Shown: positions 62,005 through 64,000 of the stretch, one piece after another | Numbering within the stretch: position 1 is the first letter of the stretch | Layout of the letters: every line of letters starts with the position of its first letter | Position numbers and translations under genes: made by a program | From: Porphyromonadaceae bacterium W3.11 | GTDB taxonomy: Bacteria; Bacteroidota; Bacteroidia; Bacteroidales; Porphyromonadaceae | DNA length: 64,000 nt | Assembly: GCA_030434245.1 (NCBI GenBank) | Contig: JAUISX010000001.1 | Span: 372,001 to 436,000 of the forward strand | Direction: 5' to 3' | The notes under the pieces: model-generated | The model's input: the letters and a program-made list of their open reading frames with translations, nothing else | What the model was told of the DNA's origin: nothing | Database searches by the model: none

Positions 62005-62510
62005 ATTCAGCACTATTCACAACATCAAGCATCGGTATATTGATTGAGGATAAAGGCAACCGGCTGCAAACTCATATAGTTATTAAGACACCTGAATCCG
62101 ATCACGTTACATAAATAATGAATAACACTCACGAAGAAAAATTTTCATCCACCACACGAGACATCCGTAACACCTCTAACACAGCATCATCAAGGAAATA
62201 TAATGGGCAGCAAGCTTTTATATTATACAGTGCCACGACACGCAGGAAATAGCTAAAATATACAATATAAGACCTGTTTATATTATGGAATACAGCTTAC
62301 AACAGCCTTGACTCTCTTTGAGGTTATGAATAATATTTCCAAACCACCCCACTCCACCATTCCAATCCAGCCTTAACTATACATCAAAGTCGAAACTAAC
62401 CATTTAATCTTGAAGCTCGTAAAATAATAAATAATAGCTACGACTATTCATTGTTTTTGCTTAACTTTGTAAAACTATTTCTATTCTTAATACTAGAAGA
62501 AATATTTGTA
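62005..62510. other. Intergenic region ahead of hpt
   Basis: No ORF, tRNA or repeat recognised. A TAACTTTG box near the right end (62462-62469) is the probable promoter of hpt. Confidence 0.5.
62462..62469 (+). promoter_or_regulatory. -7 promoter box of the hpt-adk-obg operon
   Basis: TAACTTTG matches TAnnTTTG, 42 bases ahead of the hpt start; the -33 element is not clear. Confidence 0.5.
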
Positions 62511-63065
62511 ATGAATAAAATTCAAATAAATGGGCTCACCTTTGTTCCCTATATGAATGAAGAGGAGATAAGACCTGCTATTACCAAAATAGCAGAAGAG
62601 ATTAAGCGTGATCTGGGAAATAAAAATCCGCTTTTCATCTGTATTCTTAATGGTGCATACATGTTTGCGTCGGATCTATCAAAAGCTTTAAACGATTCGT
62701 ACGAAATAGCATTCGCCAAGTATTCATCATACAGTGGACTAGAATCTACAGGAGAACTCAAAGAAGTCATGAAACCTCAAGTGAGTGTGGAGGGACGAAC
62801 AGTAGTGATACTTGAGGACTTAGTGGATTCGGGATTTACCGTCACAGAAGTTGAAAAGCTTTATCTGGAACGAGGTGCCAATGAAGTATATGTAGCAGCA
62901 ATGCTTTCTAAACCTAATGCTATTCAAGAGGGAGCTAGGAAAGCTGATTACACAGGGATTAACATTCCCAATGACTTTATAGTAGGCCGTGGTCTAGACT
63001 ATAATGGCGTTGGTAGAATGTTACGCGATATTTATGTTCTTGAAGATTCGGGTGAGAAGGCTTAA
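62511..63065 (+). CDS. hpt: Hypoxanthine phosphoribosyltransferase
   Basis: About 184 residues from the ATG at 62511 (MNKIQINGLTFVPY); an in-frame Met at 62451 would sit upstream of the promoter box and adds 20 hydrophobic residues foreign to the family. PRPP-binding motif VVILEDLVDSGFT and the flexible-loop region SYSGLESTGEL are present. It salvages hypoxanthine and guanine to IMP and GMP. The gene is followed by adk after 49 bases, a purine-linked pairing. Confidence 0.92.
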   Translation: MNKIQINGLTFVPYMNEEEIRPAITKIAEEIKRDLGNKNPLFICILNGAYMFASDLSKALNDSYEIAFAKYSSYSGLESTGELKEVMKPQVSVEGRTVVILEDLVDSGFTVTEVEKLYLERGANEVYVAAMLSKPNAIQEGARKADYTGINIPNDFIVGRGLDYNGVGRMLRDIYVLEDSGEKA

Positions 63066-63114
63066 TAACCGATAATCATCATGTTTATAAATATTCTATA
63101 AAGTAACTCACGGA

Positions 63115-63708
63115 ATGCTTAATTTAATTATGTTTGGAGCTCCAGGCTCCGGTAAAGGCACACAAAGCAAAAGAGTAGCTGAACATTATGGGCTACAACA
63201 CATCTCGACAGGAGATCTACTAAGAGGAGAAGCTAAAAAAGGGACTCCTCTGGGTATGGAGATTGACCGTCTTATTTCTAAAGGCCAGTTCGTTCCTGAC
63301 CAGATTATCCTAGACATCCTTCTAGATAATATTGAAACTCAAGGCGAAGAAGATGGTATTATTCTGGATGGCTTCCCGAGAACTGTATCTCAAGCTGAAT
63401 CTCTTCTTCAAAAGCTAGAAGAGAGGAAACGTACCAAGCCCATCCTAATCACATTGTCTGTCGATGATGAGGAGCTCACCAAACGACTATTAGAGAGAGG
63501 AAAAGAATCGGGTCGTTCGGATGACAATATTGAGACCATAAAGAAACGATTGGAAATATACCACAACACGACACAGCCTGTACTGGACTTTTATAAAGAA
63601 CATGGTCTTTGCTGTGAAGTGAATGGAGTTGGTAAAATTCCAGAAATAACTGAAAGGATCATCCATACATTAGATGAACTGATTGAGGAAAACTCACTCA
63701 GCTTTTAA
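63115..63708 (+). CDS. adk: Adenylate kinase
   Basis: A 197-residue kinase with the P-loop GAPGSGKGTQ (residues 8-17), HISTGDLLR, DGFPRT and the R-rich lid region (LLERGKESGRSDDN). The lid is short, without the zinc-finger cysteines, making it the short-form enzyme. It equilibrates AMP + ATP with 2 ADP. Confidence 0.97.
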   Translation: MLNLIMFGAPGSGKGTQSKRVAEHYGLQHISTGDLLRGEAKKGTPLGMEIDRLISKGQFVPDQIILDILLDNIETQGEEDGIILDGFPRTVSQAESLLQKLEERKRTKPILITLSVDDEELTKRLLERGKESGRSDDNIETIKKRLEIYHNTTQPVLDFYKEHGLCCEVNGVGKIPEITERIIHTLDELIEENSLSF

Positions 63709-63754
63709 TCATCTAAATAAGGTTGAACTATATATAATAAGATAAAAATAAGAT

Positions 63755-64000
63755 ATGTCTGAGTCAAACTTCGTTGATTACGTTAAGATTGTGTGCCGTT
63801 CCGGTAGAGGGGGGCCAGGATCAAGCCACTTTAGGCGTGAGAAATTTGTGCCAAAAGGAGGTCCCGACGGAGGCAATGGAGGCCGTGGCGGTGATATATT
63901 CATTAGGGGAAATCGCAATTATTGGACGCTGATTCACTTAAGATATGACCGACATATCTTTGCGACAAATGGTGGTGCTGGAGGGGCTAAGAAAAGCAGT
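63755..64000 (+). CDS. obg: GTPase Obg, N-terminal part (runs off right edge)
   Basis: 82 residues visible, opening [21 protein letters not shown] and [19 protein letters not shown], the glycine-rich Obg fold. The GTPase domain lies beyond the window. Obg acts in late 50S ribosome assembly. The gene follows adk by 46 bases, the usual hpt-adk-obg order in Bacteroidales. Confidence 0.95.
   Translation, partial: MSESNFVDYVKIVCRSGRGGPGSSHFRREKFVPKGGPDGGNGGRGGDIFIRGNRNYWTLIHLRYDRHIFATNGGAGGAKKSS

Overview
The window comes from a Bacteroidota (Bacteroidales) chromosome, most likely Porphyromonas or a close relative. Supporting evidence: four SusC/OMP-type outer membrane receptors, SPII lipoproteins with short leaders, a fimbrillin-like lipoprotein with BACON domains, a gingipain-clan (C25) cysteine peptidase, DUF349/DUF4293/DUF4374/DUF4876/DUF6850 families, a V-type ATPase operon, and promoters of the Bacteroides type (TTG, 20 bp, TAnnTTTG). 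Overall base composition is moderately AT-rich.

Layout. 1-761: 5' part of a cytosine-5 DNA methyltransferase gene running off the left edge. 1-15 kb, all leftward: an OMP beta-barrel receptor, ilvE, a glycogen module (GH57, GT4-type glycosyltransferase, GH133 debranching enzyme) driven by a good promoter, the GDP-fucose pair gmd-fcl, and a second OMP receptor. 14.8-15.45 kb: decayed 3' half of an IS256-family element. 15.6-24.1 kb, leftward: C25 peptidase with HEAT repeats, then a TonB receptor/DUF4876 lipoprotein/DUF6850 porin-like operon of unknown substrate. 24.5-28.7 kb: fimbrillin-like lipoprotein and NAD synthetase. 28.8-31 kb: a wHTH gene remnant and a compact type II restriction-modification system that I recognise as HinP1I/HhaI-like (GCGC). 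31.5-32.5 kb: membrane protein plus wHTH regulator.

32.5-54.4 kb is a block of housekeeping genes bracketed by two insertion sequences, each present twice in the same orientation: IS256-family (1437 bp, each copy with its own 8-bp target duplication) and IS1182-family (about 1848 bp). Between the IS1182 copies lie rpsF-rpsR-rplI (leftward), then DUF349, TPR, ATP-grasp-like and lipoprotein genes, and a seven-gene V-ATPase operon (E, DUF2764, A, B, D, I, K; rightward). One IS1182 copy lies immediately after the V-ATPase operon and the other just after rplI.

54.7-58.5 kb, leftward: a TonB receptor and DUF4374 lipoprotein resembling the XusA/XusB xenosiderophore pair, with a palindrome inside the promoter. 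58.9-64 kb, rightward: a DUF2807 adhesin-like protein, bamD-rpoZ-DUF4293, and hpt-adk-obg (obg truncated by the window edge).

Points most worth following up: strong apparent avoidance of GCGC across the window, matching the R-M system; the TonB/DUF4876/DUF6850/C25 locus; the XusAB-like operon with an operator-like palindrome; short tandem ATAGG repeats in gaps; and the mirrored IS pairs around essential genes. I found no CRISPR array and recognised no tRNA or rRNA gene.
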